Shown in pieces: positions 9,774 to 19,243 of a stretch of 64,000 bases of DNA. The stretch lies in assembly GCF_001865575.2 (NCBI RefSeq), contig NZ_CP017561.2:2294001-2358000 (forward strand), read 5' to 3'. The notes under the pieces are model-generated. The model saw nothing but the letters and a program-made list of their open reading frames with translations. It did no database searches and was not told the DNA's origin. This stretch comes from Paraburkholderia sprentiae WSM5005. GTDB taxonomy: Bacteria > Pseudomonadota > Gammaproteobacteria > Burkholderiales > Burkholderiaceae. Each line of letters starts with the position of its first letter. The stretch's first letter is position 1. A program made the position numbers and the translations under genes.

Positions 9774-10415
9774 TCAGCTCACCGCGCTGACATCGAGCGG
9801 GGCGCCGGTCTTCGCCTTGATTTCATCGACGCTCACGCCGGGCGCAAGTTCGGTCACCTTCAGGCCGTTCTCGGTCACTTCGATCACGCCGAGATCGGTG
9901 ATGATCTCGTCGACGACACCCACGCCCGTCAGCGGCAGCGTGCATTCTTCGAGGATCTTGTGCTGATCGCCCTTGGCGACGTGCTCCATCAGCACGACCA
10001 CGCGCTTGACGCCCGCGACCAGGTCCATCGCGCCGCCCATACCCTTGATCATCTTGCCCGGGATCATCCAGTTCGCGAGATCACCCTTCTTGCTGATCTG
10101 CATTGCGCCGAGAATCGCCAGATTGATGTGACCGCCGCGAATCATCGCGAACGAATCCGCCGACGAGAAAATCGACGAACCCGGCAGCGTCGTCACAGTC
10201 TGCTTGCCGGCGTTGATCAGGTCGGCGTCGACTTCGTCTTCGGTCGGCGACGGGCCGATGCCGAGCAGGCCGTTCTCCGACTGCAGCCACACTTCGACGC
10301 CCGGCGGCACATGGTTCGCGACCAGCGTGGGCAGGCCAATGCCGAGGTTCACGTAAAAGCCGTCCTGCAATTCCTTCGCCGCGCGCGCGGCCATTTCGTC
10401 ACGAGTCCATGCCAT
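9774..10415 (-). CDS. scoB: Succinyl-CoA:3-ketoacid CoA-transferase subunit B
   Basis: The beta subunit of the CoA-transferase that activates acetoacetate with succinyl-CoA in ketone-body and short-chain acid use. The 213-residue product begins [19 protein letters not shown]. It carries the catalytic glutamate motif in [13 protein letters not shown] and the downstream [13 protein letters not shown] pattern. The start has a strong GGAGA site and lies 2 bases beyond the scoA stop, so the two are translationally coupled. Confidence 0.95.
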   Translation of the reverse strand: MAWTRDEMAARAAKELQDGFYVNLGIGLPTLVANHVPPGVEVWLQSENGLLGIGPSPTEDEVDADLINAGKQTVTTLPGSSIFSSADSFAMIRGGHINLAILGAMQISKKGDLANWMIPGKMIKGMGGAMDLVAGVKRVVVLMEHVAKGDQHKILEECTLPLTGVGVVDEIITDLGVIEVTENGLKVTELAPGVSVDEIKAKTGAPLDVSAVS

Positions 10416-10417
10416 GA

Positions 10418-11122
10418 TCAGTCTCCTTTCGCGCGGACGACGCGTTGTTCGATGCGCTTTTCCGGATGCGGATTCAGCACGATGCGCTGCACGAAGATGC
10501 CAGGCGTGTGGATCGCGTCGGGATCGAGCTCGCCCACTTCGACGATCTCTTCGACTTCCGCGACCGTGATGCGCCCGGCCATCGCGCACATCGGATTGAA
10601 GTTGCGCGCGGTGCGGCGATAGATCAGGTTGCCCGACTTGTCGGCCTTCCACGCCTTGACGAGCGCGACGTCGGCGGTCAGCGAATGTTCGAGCACGTAG
10701 TGGTTCGCGCCGAACTGGCGGGTTTCCTTGCCCTCGGCGATCTGCGTGCCGAAGCCGGTGTTCGTGAAAAATGCGGGGATGCCCGCGCCGCCCGCGCGCA
10801 GCTTCTCGGCGAGCGTGCCTTGCGGCGTGAATTCGAGCTCGAGTTCGCCGGCCAGGTACTGACGCTCGAACTCCTTGTTCTCACCGACGTATGACGAAAT
10901 CATCTTCCTGATCTGGCGAGTCTCGAGCAGCAGGCCAAGGCCGAAACCGTCGACGCCCGCGTTGTTGCTGATGCAGGTGATGCCCCGCACCTTCGAATCG
11001 CGCAGCGCCGCGATCAACGCCTCGGGAATGCCGCATAACCCGAAGCCGCCGACGGCGAACGTCTGCCCGTCCTTGACGATGTCCTTCAGCGCCTCGGCGG
11101 CACCTGGATAGACCTTGTTCAT
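10418..11122 (-). CDS. scoA: Succinyl-CoA:3-ketoacid CoA-transferase subunit A
   Basis: The alpha subunit of the same CoA-transferase (234 residues, normal length). It begins [20 protein letters not shown] and has the CoA-binding [13 protein letters not shown] motif, the [13 protein letters not shown] motif and [16 protein letters not shown]. It forms a two-gene operon with scoB and is divergent from a PAS-LuxR-type regulator 220 bases away, which makes that regulator a candidate controller. Confidence 0.95.
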   Translation of the reverse strand: MNKVYPGAAEALKDIVKDGQTFAVGGFGLCGIPEALIAALRDSKVRGITCISNNAGVDGFGLGLLLETRQIRKMISSYVGENKEFERQYLAGELELEFTPQGTLAEKLRAGGAGIPAFFTNTGFGTQIAEGKETRQFGANHYVLEHSLTADVALVKAWKADKSGNLIYRRTARNFNPMCAMAGRITVAEVEEIVEVGELDPDAIHTPGIFVQRIVLNPHPEKRIEQRVVRAKGD

Positions 11123-11341
11123 CTGTATGTCCCTTCCTGTATGGAAACCCGAAACCTGTACGCAGGCCGCCGGATCGTTGCGGCTGATATCGCAGCTGGC
11201 GAACTTCGCGTCGCCTCACGATACCGCTACGTCATTCTAGTCATACGCGGCAAGGGCCGCGTCGTCATCTGCCCGAAAGGGTACGCTGGGCCCGCCATGC
11301 GGCACAATACGCAAAAATACATAAGTACTTGCCGCCCGCCC

Positions 11342-11887
11342 ATGCCCGCCCTGGATTACCGCGCTGCGTTTCACCTCGCCCCGATCGGACTCGTGCTGTC
11401 GCGCGAACGGACCATCGAAGACTGCAACGACCAACTCGCGTCGATTTTCGGCTACGCGCGCGACGCGCTGATCGGCCAGTCGTTCCAGGTGTTGTATCCA
11501 TCGGCGGATGAGTTCGAGCGCATCGGCGCGCGCATTCCGCCGATCATGACCGCGCAAGGCAGCTACGCGGACGACCGCATCATGAAGCGCGCGAATGGCG
11601 AGCTGTTCTGGTGTCACGTGACGGGCCGCGCGCAGCAACGCACCGACCCGCACGCGGCGGGTGTCTGGACCTTCGAGGATCTGAGCGCGACCCGGCGCGT
11701 CGCGGTGGAGCTCACGCCGCGCGAGCGCGAAATCGCCGCGCAACTGGTCACCGGCAAAACCAGCAAACAGATCGGCCGCGTGCTCGACATCAGCCCGCGC
11801 ACGGTCGACGTCTACCGCGCGCGGCTCATGCGCAAATACGATACGGGCAACGCGACCGAGCTGTTGCAGCGGCTGCTCGGGGATTGA
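11342..11887 (+). CDS. PAS domain/LuxR-type HTH regulator
   Basis: The 181-residue product has an N-terminal PAS sensor domain (about residues 1-115: FHLAPIGLVLSRERTIEDCN, and ADDRIMKRANGELFWCHV) and a C-terminal LuxR-type HTH. The HTH reads LTPREREIAAQLVTGKTSKQ, then ISPRTVDVYRARLMRKY. There is no receiver domain. I chose the ATG giving MPALDYRAAFH because the PAS domain begins there; the upstream in-frame extension is low complexity, and no strong ribosome site is visible. It is divergent from scoAB, so control of acetoacetate use is plausible but inferred. Confidence 0.85.
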   Translation: MPALDYRAAFHLAPIGLVLSRERTIEDCNDQLASIFGYARDALIGQSFQVLYPSADEFERIGARIPPIMTAQGSYADDRIMKRANGELFWCHVTGRAQQRTDPHAAGVWTFEDLSATRRVAVELTPREREIAAQLVTGKTSKQIGRVLDISPRTVDVYRARLMRKYDTGNATELLQRLLGD

Positions 11888-11938
11888 GAGACAGACTTCG
11901 AAGCGGGCGGCCACTCAGTCAGGCCGCAGGCCGCGCTG

Positions 11939-12370
11939 TCAGGCGGCCTTGACGAGCGCCGCGCCCTCGATGGCCGCGCGCAGCACGTCGGGCACCGGCA
12001 TCGACTTGCCCGCCGCGTAGTCGATCCACACGCATCGCGCGGCGCCCCGCGCATAGAGCGTATCCGGCTCATCGGCGCGCAGCAGCTCGAAAGCCGTATC
12101 GAAGCTGCTGCGCCCCGGCGTCGCCACCGACATCCTGCCGATCACGTCGCCCGGATAGTGCAGCTGCTTTAGAAACTCCATCGACGCATTCACGATCACC
12201 GGCCCCTGCCCGTCCACGCGCTGGTCGAGAAAGTCCATGTGCTCGAACCAGGAGATCCGCACCTGCTCCATGTAGCGAAAATAAACCGTGTTGTTCACGT
12301 GACCGAAGGCGTCCATGTCGCCCCATCGGATCGGCATCGTCATTTCGAAAACTGCGTGAAAATCGCTCAT
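11939..12370 (-). CDS. Acyl-CoA thioesterase, 4HBT/YbgC-like
   Basis: A 143-residue single hot-dog-fold thioesterase. The N-terminal motif IRWGDMDAFGHVNNTVYFRY is the signature of the 4-hydroxybenzoyl-CoA thioesterase family, with the catalytic Asp in the GDMDAFGHVNN turn. The rest matches the family (WFEHMDF, VSVATPGRSSFDTAFELL-like). It lies 55 bases beyond an SDR gene on the same strand, so both may act on acyl-CoA or hydroxyacyl substrates. The true substrate is unknown. Confidence 0.9.
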   Translation of the reverse strand: MSDFHAVFEMTMPIRWGDMDAFGHVNNTVYFRYMEQVRISWFEHMDFLDQRVDGQGPVIVNASMEFLKQLHYPGDVIGRMSVATPGRSSFDTAFELLRADEPDTLYARGAARCVWIDYAAGKSMPVPDVLRAAIEGAALVKAA

Positions 12371-12425
12371 TCGGTACTTCCGTTCTTCCTTTGCTTGCTG
12401 ACGTTCGAAACTTTGGACGGCCCGC

Positions 12426-13202
12426 TCACGCGAGCCCGAACCCGTCGTCGGCGGCGATCACCGAGCCGTTGATGAACTGCGATTCGTCCGCCGCGAGCAA
12501 CAGGAGCAGCCCGTCGAGATCCTCCGGCTTGCCGACGCGATGACGCGGCAGCATCGCAACCAGTTTCTGCCCCTGATCGGTCGACCAATGGTGATGGTTG
12601 ATCTCAGTGTCGATATACCCTGGGCAGATCGCGTTCACATTGATGCCGTGCTTGCCCCACTCGAGCGCCATCGCTTTCGTCATGTGGACGACCGCGGCCT
12701 TGCTCATCGAATACAGGCCGATTTGCGGCAATACGCGCAAGCCCGCCATCGACGCGATGTTGATGATCCGGTACGACGGCTTCTGCGCATTGTTGCCGCG
12801 CATGATCATGCGCTTGGCGACTTCCTGCGCGACGAAAAACGCGCCGCGCGTATTCGTGTCGAACACGTATTCGAAGTCCGCCGGCGTGACTTCGGACAGC
12901 TTCTGCGTGGTCGATACGCCAGAGTTATTGACGAGGATATCGATCGTGCCGGCCTCGGTCTCCGCATGGGCGACCGCCGACTTGATGCTCTGGTAGTCGG
13001 TCACGTCGAGCGACACGACATGCGCGGCGCCGCCGGACGCCTCGATCTCCGCGCGCAGCTCCTTGAGCCGCTCGGTTCGTCGGCTCGCCAGCACGACTTT
13101 TGCGCCCGCCTGCGACAGCACCTGGGCGAAGCGCTTGCCCAACCCGCTCGAGGCGCCCGTAATCAGCGCGACCTTCCCTTCCAGATTGATCGAACGGCCC
13201 AT
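12426..13202 (-). CDS. Short-chain dehydrogenase/reductase
   Basis: A classical SDR of 258 residues. The cofactor motif is TGASSGLG near residue 16, followed by NNSG (about 91) and the catalytic Ser and Y-x3-K (YSMSK). The C-terminus ends GSVIAADDGFGLA. The family reduces or oxidises hydroxyl/keto groups with NAD(P); an acetoacetyl-CoA reductase-like role is possible but not shown. It lies upstream of the thioesterase and diverges from the ETF-QO gene across 187 bases. Confidence 0.9.
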   Translation of the reverse strand: MGRSINLEGKVALITGASSGLGKRFAQVLSQAGAKVVLASRRTERLKELRAEIEASGGAAHVVSLDVTDYQSIKSAVAHAETEAGTIDILVNNSGVSTTQKLSEVTPADFEYVFDTNTRGAFFVAQEVAKRMIMRGNNAQKPSYRIINIASMAGLRVLPQIGLYSMSKAAVVHMTKAMALEWGKHGINVNAICPGYIDTEINHHHWSTDQGQKLVAMLPRHRVGKPEDLDGLLLLLAADESQFINGSVIAADDGFGLA

Positions 13203-13389
13203 TGTCTTTCCTTGTTCGGTTGTAACGACAACTGCGGTTGACGAGGTTCGGTAGGACCGTCACAAAGGTCTGTACCGTATCATGAAATAGTACGATCGTG
13301 CTAATCTCTGGCTTTTGGGTTGCGGCACCGTGATCCATCGCCCACAATACGAACCCGAAAAAAGCATTCTAACGGTAAGAGGAGCATCG

Positions 13390-15063
13390 ATGACCCCCGC
13401 AAGTCTCATTGAGCAATACGGCCCGCGCGAGTCGATGGAGTATGACGTCGTCGTTGTCGGTGGCGGCCCTGCGGGCCTGTCGGCGGCGATTCGCCTCAAG
13501 CAGCGCGCTGCCGAACAAGGCGTCGAGCTTGGCGTGTGCGTACTGGAAAAAGGCTCGGAGATCGGGGCGCATATTCTCTCGGGCGCGGTGATGGACCCCC
13601 GCGCGCTGACCGAACTGATCCCGGACTGGAAAGAAAAAGGTGCGCCGCTAACGGTCGACGTGACCGAAGACCGCTTCCTGTTCCTCACCGAAACCGGCGC
13701 GAAGAGCGTGCCGGCCTGGGCGCTGCCGGACAATTTCAAGAACCACGGCAACTACGTGATCAGTCTCGCGAACGTGACGCGCTGGCTGGGTCAGCAGGCC
13801 GAGGCGCTCGGCGTCGAGATCTTCCCGGGCTTTCCGGCGGCCGACATCCTGTACAACGACGATGGCTCGGTCAAGGGCGTCGCGACCGGCAATCTCGGCA
13901 TCGGCAAGGACGGTGAGCCGACCGAAAACTTCCAGCTCGGCATGGAACTGCACGCGAAGTACACGCTGTTCTGTGAAGGCGCGCGCGGGCACCTCGGGCG
14001 TCAGCTGAACGACCGGTTCAGGCTGCGCGACGGCGTCGATCCGCAGGTCTACGGCATCGGCATCAAGGAGCTGTGGGAGATCGATCCCGCGAAGCACAAG
14101 CCGGGTCTGGTGATGCACACCGCCGGCTGGCCGCTCGAAAACGACACCTACGGCGGCTCGTTCCTCTACCACATGGACAACAACCAGGTCGTGGTGGGCT
14201 TCGTGGTCGGCCTCGGCTATTCGAATCCGTACCTGTCGCCATTCGAGGAATTCCAGCGCTACAAGACGCATCCGGCGATCCGCGCGATGCTCGAAGGCGG
14301 CAAGCGCGTGTCCTACGGCGCGCGCGCGATCACCGCGGGCGGCCTGATGTCGCTGCCGAAGCTGGTGTTCCCGGGCGGTGCGCTGGTCGGCGACGACGCG
14401 GGCTTCCTGAACGCGTCGCGCATCAAGGGTTCGCATGCGGCGATCAAGACCGGCATGCTCGCGGCCGACGCCGCGTTCGACGCCGTGCAGGCCGGCCGCC
14501 AGGCAGACGAGCTGAGCGCTTACCCGGAAACCTTCAGGACGTCGTGGCTCTACACCGAGTTGTACCGCGCGCGCAATTTCAAGCAGTGGATGAGCAAGGG
14601 TCTGTACCTGGGCACGCTGATGGTCGGCATCGAGCAGAAGCTGCTGGGCGGCAACGTGCCGTGGACGCTGCATCATCAACATTGGGACCACGAGATGCTG
14701 AAGCCGGCTTCGCAGTGCAAGCCGATCACGTATCCGAAGCCGGACGGCAAGCTGACGTTCGACCGGCTGTCTTCCGTATTCATCTCGAACACGAACCACG
14801 AAGAGAACCAGCCGGCGCACCTGACGCTGAAAGATCCCTCGGTGCCGGTCGATGTGAACTGGCAGACCTATGCCGGTCCGGAGTCACGCTATTGTCCGGC
14901 CGCGGTGTACGAGTTCGTGAAAAACGACGATGGCAGCGAGCGGCTCGTGATCAATGCGCAGAACTGCGTGCATTGCAAGACCTGCGATATCAAGGACCCG
15001 ACACAGAACATCGTCTGGGTGACGCCTGAAGGCGGTGGCGGCCCGAACTATCCGAACATGTGA
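13390..15063 (+). CDS. Electron-transfer flavoprotein:ubiquinone oxidoreductase
   Basis: This inner-membrane-associated enzyme passes electrons from ETF (fatty-acid and amino-acid oxidation) to ubiquinone. The 557-residue product has an N-terminal FAD dinucleotide motif VVVGGGPAGLSAAIRLKQ. The C-terminal 4Fe-4S ligands are CPAAVYEF and NCVHCKTCDIKDP, and it ends GGGGPNYPNM, diagnostic of the family. The start MTPASLIEQYGP follows an AGAGGAG site; an earlier in-frame start would add 25 residues without support. Confidence 0.96.
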   Translation: MTPASLIEQYGPRESMEYDVVVVGGGPAGLSAAIRLKQRAAEQGVELGVCVLEKGSEIGAHILSGAVMDPRALTELIPDWKEKGAPLTVDVTEDRFLFLTETGAKSVPAWALPDNFKNHGNYVISLANVTRWLGQQAEALGVEIFPGFPAADILYNDDGSVKGVATGNLGIGKDGEPTENFQLGMELHAKYTLFCEGARGHLGRQLNDRFRLRDGVDPQVYGIGIKELWEIDPAKHKPGLVMHTAGWPLENDTYGGSFLYHMDNNQVVVGFVVGLGYSNPYLSPFEEFQRYKTHPAIRAMLEGGKRVSYGARAITAGGLMSLPKLVFPGGALVGDDAGFLNASRIKGSHAAIKTGMLAADAAFDAVQAGRQADELSAYPETFRTSWLYTELYRARNFKQWMSKGLYLGTLMVGIEQKLLGGNVPWTLHHQHWDHEMLKPASQCKPITYPKPDGKLTFDRLSSVFISNTNHEENQPAHLTLKDPSVPVDVNWQTYAGPESRYCPAAVYEFVKNDDGSERLVINAQNCVHCKTCDIKDPTQNIVWVTPEGGGGPNYPNM

Positions 15064-15156
15064 TCGGCGTGCTGTTCGCGTTCGCGACGCTGCGCGATAA
15101 CGGGCAGCGCATGGCGGTGCGATGGCGGCACACGAATTTGCCTTCGTGCCGCTGTG

Positions 15157-16257
15157 TTACGGCGCGCTCGCCGCGATCTTCGGCGTGGTCACGACCACAT
15201 CGCCGCATTGCGCGCGATGACGCAGCGCGTGATCGATCAGCACGAGCGCGAGCATCGACTCGGCGATCGGCGTTGCGCGAATGCCGACGCACGGGTCATG
15301 CCGCCCGAAGGTTTCGACGACCGCCGGCTGCCCCGCCTTGTCGATCGAACGGCGCGGCGTGCGAATGCTCGAGGTCGGCTTGATCGCGATCGACACCGTG
15401 ATGTCCTGCCCCGTCGAAATACCGCCGAGCACACCGCCCGCGTGATTGCCGACGAAGCCCTCCGGCGTCAGCTCGTCGCCATGCACCGAGCCGCGTTGCG
15501 CGACGCTCGCGAAACCCGCGCCGATCTCCACGCCCTTCACCGCGTTGATGCCCATCATCGCGTGCGCGATGTCGGCGTCGAGGCGGTCGAATAGCGGCTC
15601 GCCGAGGCCGACCGGCACACCGGACGCGACCACGTTGATGCGAGCGCCGATCGAATCACCGTCCTTGCGCAGCGCGTCCATATACGTTTCGAGTTTCGGA
15701 ACGATCTCGGCATTGGGCACGAAGAACGGGTTTTCGCGCACCTGCGCCCAATCGACGAATGGCACGTCGATCTCGCCGAGCGCGGCCATATAGCCGCGAA
15801 TCTCGGTGCCGAACTTCTCGCGCAGCCACTTCTTCGCGACCGCACCGGCCGCGACCGTCGGCGCCGTCAGCCGCGCCGACGAGCGGCCGCCGCCGCGGTA
15901 ATCGCGAATGCCGTACTTTTGCCAGTACGTGTAGTCGGCGTGGCCGGGGCGGAACGTCTCGGCGATGTTGCCGTAGTCCTTGCTGCGCTGGTCGGTGTTA
16001 CGGATCAGCAGCGCGATCGGCGCGCCGGTGGTTTGACCTTCGAACACGCCCGAAAGAATCTCGACCTTGTCCTCTTCCTGGCGCTGCGTCACGTGGCGTG
16101 ACGTGCCCGGCTTGCGGCGATCGAGTTCCAACTGGATATCGGCTTCGTTGAGCGCCATGCCCGGCGGGCAGCCATCGATCACGCAGCCGATAGCGGGGCC
16201 ATGCGATTCGCCGAAGGTCGTGACAGTGAAAAGCGTACCGAGCGTGTTGCCGGACAT
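15157..16257 (-). CDS. aroC: Chorismate synthase
   Basis: The last step of the shikimate pathway, converting EPSP to chorismate with reduced FMN. The 366-residue product begins [20 protein letters not shown], the chorismate synthase signature 1 region. It also carries the [13 protein letters not shown] and [20 protein letters not shown] motifs. It converges on the ETF-QO gene and is followed upstream by the MFS-acyltransferase gene on the same strand. Confidence 0.97.
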   Translation of the reverse strand: MSGNTLGTLFTVTTFGESHGPAIGCVIDGCPPGMALNEADIQLELDRRKPGTSRHVTQRQEEDKVEILSGVFEGQTTGAPIALLIRNTDQRSKDYGNIAETFRPGHADYTYWQKYGIRDYRGGGRSSARLTAPTVAAGAVAKKWLREKFGTEIRGYMAALGEIDVPFVDWAQVRENPFFVPNAEIVPKLETYMDALRKDGDSIGARINVVASGVPVGLGEPLFDRLDADIAHAMMGINAVKGVEIGAGFASVAQRGSVHGDELTPEGFVGNHAGGVLGGISTGQDITVSIAIKPTSSIRTPRRSIDKAGQPAVVETFGRHDPCVGIRATPIAESMLALVLIDHALRHRAQCGDVVVTTPKIAASAP

Positions 16258-16341
16258 GAGCGTCGTCCAAAGAAATGCGGGGAGAACGCTATTATGCCAG
16301 CCCGCTCGCGCCGAAGCCGGGCCTGGCGACGGCGATGGCCG

Positions 16342-18279
16342 CTATTTCCGCGCGCCGCGCAGCTCGGTCACGACCTGCTGCAGCTTCTCCGGCGTCGCGA
16401 GCGTCGGGTCGATCGGCTCGCCGACCACGAGGCTCAGCCGGCTCATCACGCCTTTTCTGAGCGGACGCGGCCAGTGGGCATCGACCGCGCGCGAGAACAC
16501 ACTCCCCCACAGACCGCGCAGCGCCATCGGAACAACGAGCGCCGGCGTGCGCCTGAGGATCTCGGCGACGCCATGACGAAACGGATTCAGCTCGCCCGTA
16601 CGCGTCAGCTTGCCTTCGGGAGAGATGCAGACGAGTTCGCCGGCCGCGAGCGCCTGCGCGCACAGATCGTACGCGCGCGCGAGCAGCGCTGCGTCTTGAT
16701 GAGCGGGCGCGATCGGAATCGCTTTCGCGTGCCGGAACAACCAGCCGACGACCGGCGAGCGGAAGACCTGATGGTCCATCAGGAAGCGGATGGGCCGCGG
16801 GCTTTCGGCCATGATGACGATCGCATCGACGAAACTGACGTGGTTGCATACGAGCACCGCCGCACCCTCGTCCGGAATCCGCTCCGCATGCACGAGCCGG
16901 ATCCGGTAGAAGGTATGCACGAGCAGCCACGCGATGAAGCGCAGCAGGAACTCAGGCGCGAGCGAATAGATGTAGCCCGCGACGACCACGTTCAGTAGCG
17001 CGGTGACGAGGAAGATCGCCGGGATGCTGAAGCCCGCCGCGGTCAAGCCCATCGCCATCAGCGCCGACACGATCATGAACAGCGAATTGAGGATATTGTT
17101 CGCGGCGATGATCCGCGCGCGATGACTCGGCTGACTACGGCTTTGGATCAGTGCATACAGCGGCACGCTGTAGAAGCCGCCGAACATCGCGAGCAGGAAC
17201 AGATCGGCGAGCACACGCCAATGCGCAGGCCGCGCGAGAAATTCCCCGACGCTCAGCAAATGCCCCGCCGGCGGCAGCGCGTGGCTCGCGAAAAAAAGAT
17301 CGATCGCGAAAACGCTCATGCCGATCGAGCCGAGCGGCACCAGCCCGAGCTCGATGCGGCGCTTAGAGAGCCGTTCGCACAACAGCGAACCCATGCCAAT
17401 GCCGATCGAGAAGGTGGCCAGCAGCACGGTCACGACGTCGGGATCGGCGGACAGCACGTCCTTCGCGAAGTTGAAAAACGACGCGAGGAACGTCGCGCCG
17501 ACGAACCACAGCCACGAAATGCCGAGCAGGCTCAGAAACACCGTGCGGTTTTCGTGCGCGAGCTTGAGATTGCGCCATGTTTCGCTGACGGGATTCCAGT
17601 TGATGCGCAACCCGGGCTGCGGCGCGGGCGTAGCCGGCACGAAGCCCGACACGACACGCCCTGTCAATGCAATCGCGACACACGCGCAAGCCAGCACCAC
17701 CGCGCCATGCTCGGCGAACCCCGCGCCCGCGCCGCCGACGATCGTGCCGATCAGGATCGCGACGAAGGTGCCCATCTCGACCATACCGTTGCCGCCGACC
17801 AGTTCCGCTTTAGACAGATGCTGCGGCAGATACGAGTACTTGACCGGCCCGAACACCGTCGAATGCACGCCCATCAGGAACGTGCACAGGTACAGCAGCG
17901 GCGCGCTATGCAGCCAGAACCCCGCGCCGCCGACCAGCATCACCGCGATCTCGAGAGTCTTGACGAGGCGCGTGAGAAACGCCTTGTCGTACTTGTCCGC
18001 GATCTGGCCGGAAGTGGCCGAAAACAGCACGAAGGGCAGAATGAAAATCGCGGAGATCAGGAACGCCGCCGTTTTCGGGTCGACGCCCGAAAATCGCGCC
18101 GCCTGATACGTGACGAGCGACGTGAAGCCGATCTTGAACACGTTGTCGTTCATCGCGCCGAGAAACTGCGTCCAGAAGAACGGCGCGAACCGGCGCTGGC
18201 CGAGCAGGCGGAACTGGGATTCGTGCGCTTCGCGCGCACGAGCGGCGCGGCGGGCAGCAGGCAACGGACGATCGTTCAT
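16342..18279 (-). CDS. MFS transporter fused to PlsC-type acyltransferase
   Basis: A 645-residue membrane protein with two parts. Residues about 1-420 are a 12-helix MFS transporter of the LplT (lysophospholipid) type, containing FWTQFLGAMNDNVFKIGF and GVHSTVFGPVKYSYLPQHL. Residues about 430-645 are a PlsC-type glycerolipid acyltransferase with the NHVSFVDA (H-x4-D) motif near residue 478 and SPEGKLTRTGELNPF. It resembles the LplT-Aas lysophospholipid salvage pair, but the acyl-ACP synthetase module of Aas is absent. The start MNDRPLPAARRAARA is chosen because the longer frame is low complexity. Confidence 0.9.
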   Translation of the reverse strand: MNDRPLPAARRAARAREAHESQFRLLGQRRFAPFFWTQFLGAMNDNVFKIGFTSLVTYQAARFSGVDPKTAAFLISAIFILPFVLFSATSGQIADKYDKAFLTRLVKTLEIAVMLVGGAGFWLHSAPLLYLCTFLMGVHSTVFGPVKYSYLPQHLSKAELVGGNGMVEMGTFVAILIGTIVGGAGAGFAEHGAVVLACACVAIALTGRVVSGFVPATPAPQPGLRINWNPVSETWRNLKLAHENRTVFLSLLGISWLWFVGATFLASFFNFAKDVLSADPDVVTVLLATFSIGIGMGSLLCERLSKRRIELGLVPLGSIGMSVFAIDLFFASHALPPAGHLLSVGEFLARPAHWRVLADLFLLAMFGGFYSVPLYALIQSRSQPSHRARIIAANNILNSLFMIVSALMAMGLTAAGFSIPAIFLVTALLNVVVAGYIYSLAPEFLLRFIAWLLVHTFYRIRLVHAERIPDEGAAVLVCNHVSFVDAIVIMAESPRPIRFLMDHQVFRSPVVGWLFRHAKAIPIAPAHQDAALLARAYDLCAQALAAGELVCISPEGKLTRTGELNPFRHGVAEILRRTPALVVPMALRGLWGSVFSRAVDAHWPRPLRKGVMSRLSLVVGEPIDPTLATPEKLQQVVTELRGARK

Positions 18280-18395
18280 GAAGTCTGGAGACCCGCGCGG
18301 AAAAATGATGATGAAGCGGGCGGCGCGGCGGGCAAGCGGACCGCCGCGGCGCGCGCACCGAGCTCGCCTGATCCGCCCGCACCAGCTACAGATAC

Positions 18396-18420
18396 AAAAA
18401 AAGCGCCCGCTTGCGCGCGC
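18396..18420 (-). terminator. Probable terminator after the CBS-domain gene
   Basis: An imperfect GC stem (18403-18420, seven pairs with one G-G mismatch and a CAAG loop) followed on the minus strand by seven T residues. It lies about 60 bases beyond the CBS gene stop and before the MFS-acyltransferase start. Confidence 0.5.
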
Positions 18421-18481
18421 GCCCTGTCGGCGGATTCGCGCTCGCGGCAACGGCCGCAGCGCGACGTTCGAGCCATGCGCA

Positions 18482-18949
18482 TCAGCGCGCCGGCTGCTGA
18501 TCCCGTCCTTCCTGCTCTTCCGGCCAGTCGCGGATATAGGCCTTCAGCATGCGGTTCTCGAAGCCCTGCTCCTCGACCACCGCCTTCGCGACGTCGTAGA
18601 ACGAGATGACGCCCATCAGCGTGCGGCTTTCCATGACGGGCAGATAGCGTACGTGATGCTCGAGCATCATGCGGCGCACTTCGTTGACGTCGGTTTCGGG
18701 CGTGCAGGTGAGCGGATGGTCGTCCATCACCTTGCGGATGGTCGAGGTGCCGACGCTGCCGCCGTTCTCGCTCAAGGTCAGAATGATTTCGCGAAACGTC
18801 AGCATGCCGACGAGGTCGCCGTACTCCATCACGACGAGCGAGCCGATGTCGTGCTCGGCCATGGTATTGACGGCGTCATGCAGCGTGGTATCCGGCGTGA
18901 CCGTAAAAAGGGTGTTGCCCTTGACTTTAAGAATGTCGCTGACTCGCAT
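18482..18949 (-). CDS. CBS-domain protein
   Basis: A 155-residue protein consisting almost entirely of a tandem CBS pair (about residues 1-60 and 72-135), a Bateman module that usually binds adenine nucleotides. It begins MRVSDILKVKGNTLFTVTPD and contains GSLVVMEYGDLVGMLTFREI and RYLPVMESRTLMGVISFYDV. There is no fused effector domain, so its target is unknown. It is divergent from metY. Confidence 0.92.
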   Translation of the reverse strand: MRVSDILKVKGNTLFTVTPDTTLHDAVNTMAEHDIGSLVVMEYGDLVGMLTFREIILTLSENGGSVGTSTIRKVMDDHPLTCTPETDVNEVRRMMLEHHVRYLPVMESRTLMGVISFYDVAKAVVEEQGFENRMLKAYIRDWPEEQEGRDQQPAR

Positions 18950-19243
18950 GATCTATCTCCTGATACCGCTCATCGTGCAATGCATGAAATGTTTTTTGAT
19001 CCTATCGGAAAGGCCCATAAAAGGAAAGCGGACCGCCAGCCAAGGCTCGGCGGGCTTTCGGGATCTCGAATTCATCCGTCTTCCAGATAGCGAGCATGCC
19101 CCGCTCCCAGCCCACGCCGCACGACCCCATACACCAACCAGGGACAAACCCGCAGGAAAACCGCGCTTGAAGCGGCGTGCGCCAATGATAGGATGGCCGG
19201 CCCACCCTGCTCTTTCGCGAGGCCGCGCGCCCCGCCGCCCACG

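Noticed and set aside
15064..15156. Bulged hairpin between ETF-QO and aroC as a bidirectional terminator
   Set aside because: The stem is imperfect and lacks a T run on either side.
18950..19243. Possible SAM riboswitch upstream of metY
   Set aside because: No SAM-I, SAM-II or SAH-type conserved core could be recognised by eye.
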